DNA from: JAHJDR01 sp964526915
GTDB taxonomy: Bacteria; UBA10199; JADGCS01
Direction: 5' to 3'
NCBI GenBank assembly: GCA_964526915.1
Contig: CAZGMS010000091.1
Location: 1-6,394, forward strand
Length of the DNA stretch: 6,394 nt
The notes below the pieces were generated by a model, which did not search any database, was not told the origin of the DNA, and saw nothing but the letters and a program-made list of their open reading frames with translations. Of the stretch, positions 5,170 through 6,394 are shown piece after piece. The translations under genes were made by a program, and so were the position numbers. Every line of letters starts with the position of its first letter. The first letter of the stretch is position 1.

Positions 5170-6394
5170 ATGGAAATACAGTTTTTTGGGGGGAGTCTGA
5201 ATGAGGGCATCGCCATGATGCTGAGACCTGTCTTTTATCCCCGTTATCAGTCATACAATTCTGCCCGCATGGGCAACCCTTGTGATCCGAGCGCGCTTTT
5301 GCCGCAGAGAGTTTCGATTCGAAATTCGGACTTGTTGGCGCAAAGAGTTGACAGAGCCATTGTCAGGGGCGCAAATTTTTCACACGAAGTTCCGAAGGAG
5401 GAGGCCGTCTCTTCCACGTGCACCTCCCCGCGGACGGAGAGCACTACAGATGATGTGAAGAGATGGCAGTGGCTCAAATTGCTCATGAGCACGGGCACAG
5501 GACTTGACATCCAACGCCTCTCGCGGCTTTTGAACATCGAGTTGCCCGAGGATTTCAGTCTTACCCCTACCCTCAAGCCGACCCTGCCCAGCGAGATCAT
5601 GAATGCCCGTGAACAAACGGCCTGTTCCTGTGGATGTGAGGAAGACAAACTGCGTTTTACAGCGACATCCCGAGGTCGGTATTTATGGCAGGGGGCCCGC
5701 CTTCTCCCGGATGATGTGACGGGGGCGTTTGAAACCTATTATCCTGGCGAGGACTATCGCTTGCGGGGATGCGGGCTGTTGGAGCGGGGCGCCGCCGTGC
5801 TGGTGAGCACCTGTGACCCGGCCCATGTGGTGGCTGTTCTGGGAACGGAAAATATCCCCTCGGAATACGAGATGGATGATCAGGGGCGCATCACCACGAT
5901 ACATTATGGACACCCTGCTCACATGGAGCATCTTGAATATTCCACCCTCTCCAGCACACGAAACGATCGTCAGGAAAAACTGACGCAGTGCCTGCGGGCC
6001 TTGCAAACCAAAGGTGTGGGACTCAGTCAACTGACGGCACAGAATGCCTTGTACGGTTTTCTGAAAGTTGGTTTTGAGTGGGAATTCTGGGTGACTGATG
6101 TGGTGGCGGAGCGGGGACTCCTGGGCCTCAAGCAGTTGTTTCAGAAAGAACATGTTGCGGGTTTGATTGAGGTCAATAATCTGGGAGAGTTCACTTCTCC
6201 TGGGGCGGCGGCGCAAAGCTTGGCGAGGTCCTTTGTGAGGGAGGCAGAACGCTACAGACCGGGATTGCTCATCAGCACATCAACACCTCCCTGCGGATTT
6301 CCGTGGGATGTAGATTTGAACGTGTATGACGGGCTATCCGAGTTTGCCCCTTTCATCGCGCTGGTGAACGACATGATTCCGGACTATCACCCCC
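5170..6394 (+). CDS. Unrecognised large Cys-containing protein, possible GCS2-like ligase region (3' end missing)
   Basis: I cannot name this gene. The frame runs from ATG 5170 to the right edge: 408 codons without a stop, with codons rich in CTG, GTG, GCC and ACC, like real coding sequence. Residues 1-95 look poorly ordered, with no signal peptide, and begin MEIQFFGGSLNEG. A helical patch follows at about 98-122. CSCGC (Cys152, 154, 156) suggests metal binding; further cysteines are at 38, 84, 201, 215, 274 and 375. Residues about 298-400 show VGFEWEFWV (Glu303, Glu305), then IEVNNLGEFTSPG (333-345), a long helix, and ISTSTPP (368-374). This order faintly recalls the E-x-E strand, second acidic strand and GTHP turn of GCS2-type carboxylate-amine ligases. 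That link is a hypothesis from pattern only; an N-terminal part of almost 300 residues would be unusual for the family. The gene diverges from mrcB. No ribosome-binding site is visible; ATG 5074 and ATG 5215 are alternative starts. Confidence 0.7.
   Translation, partial: MEIQFFGGSLNEGIAMMLRPVFYPRYQSYNSARMGNPCDPSALLPQRVSIRNSDLLAQRVDRAIVRGANFSHEVPKEEAVSSTCTSPRTESTTDDVKRWQWLKLLMSTGTGLDIQRLSRLLNIELPEDFSLTPTLKPTLPSEIMNAREQTACSCGCEEDKLRFTATSRGRYLWQGARLLPDDVTGAFETYYPGEDYRLRGCGLLERGAAVLVSTCDPAHVVAVLGTENIPSEYEMDDQGRITTIHYGHPAHMEHLEYSTLSSTRNDRQEKLTQCLRALQTKGVGLSQLTAQNALYGFLKVGFEWEFWVTDVVAERGLLGLKQLFQKEHVAGLIEVNNLGEFTSPGAAAQSLARSFVREAERYRPGLLISTSTPPCGFPWDVDLNVYDGLSEFAPFIALVNDMIPDYHP

Noticed and set aside
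5247..5648. A minus-strand open frame of 133 codons
   Set aside because: It is the shadow of the plus-strand gene at 5170-6394, which is open far longer and has the more coding-like codon use.
5683..6216. A minus-strand open frame of 177 codons
   Set aside because: It is also antisense to the long plus-strand gene. Its peptide is rich in His, Arg and Gln without domain or ribosome-binding site.

Overview
The window suggests a Gram-negative (diderm) bacterium of roughly balanced base composition. It encodes a class A penicillin-binding protein with the UB2H domain of PBP1B and a small lipoprotein carrying an outer-membrane-type sorting signal. Intergenic spaces are crowded with short 7-bp and 8-bp degenerate tandem repeats and one familiar-looking dispersed element. 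In my experience such spacers are common in metagenome-derived genomes of deltaproteobacterial and similar lineages; that placement is inference, and no marker gene here fixes the taxonomy. Only the first gene has a strong Shine-Dalgarno sequence.

Layout. On the minus strand, reading from high to low coordinates, are mrcB (PBP1B-type bifunctional peptidoglycan synthase, 4828-2579), a TPR lipoprotein (2419-1985), hisD (histidinol dehydrogenase, 1912-629), a doubtful 23-residue membrane peptide (468-397) and the start of an Ala-rich coiled-coil protein that runs off the left edge (349-1). On the plus strand a long open frame diverges from mrcB, starts near 5170 and runs off the right edge with no stop codon in 408 codons. 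It is a Cys-containing protein I do not recognise. Its C-terminal part faintly resembles carboxylate-amine ligases of the glutamate-cysteine ligase (GCS2) type.

How the genes work together. The strongest functional unit is mrcB plus the TPR lipoprotein. The pair matches the arrangement known for PBP1b and its outer-membrane activator LpoP in Pseudomonas, so the lipoprotein is probably the regulator that switches on the synthase through the periplasm. hisD looks complete and catalytically intact but stands alone, with no other his gene in view. The two partial edge genes cannot be assigned a function.

Non-coding parts. The divergent spacer 4829-5169 holds a putative mrcB promoter that would give a nearly leaderless transcript, a dispersed repeat, a perfect 3x7-bp array, a degenerate heptad array able to form a stem, a plus-strand promoter candidate and a leader with four mutually exclusive stem arms. 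Degenerate heptad arrays of related sequence lie on both sides of mrcB in opposite orientation.
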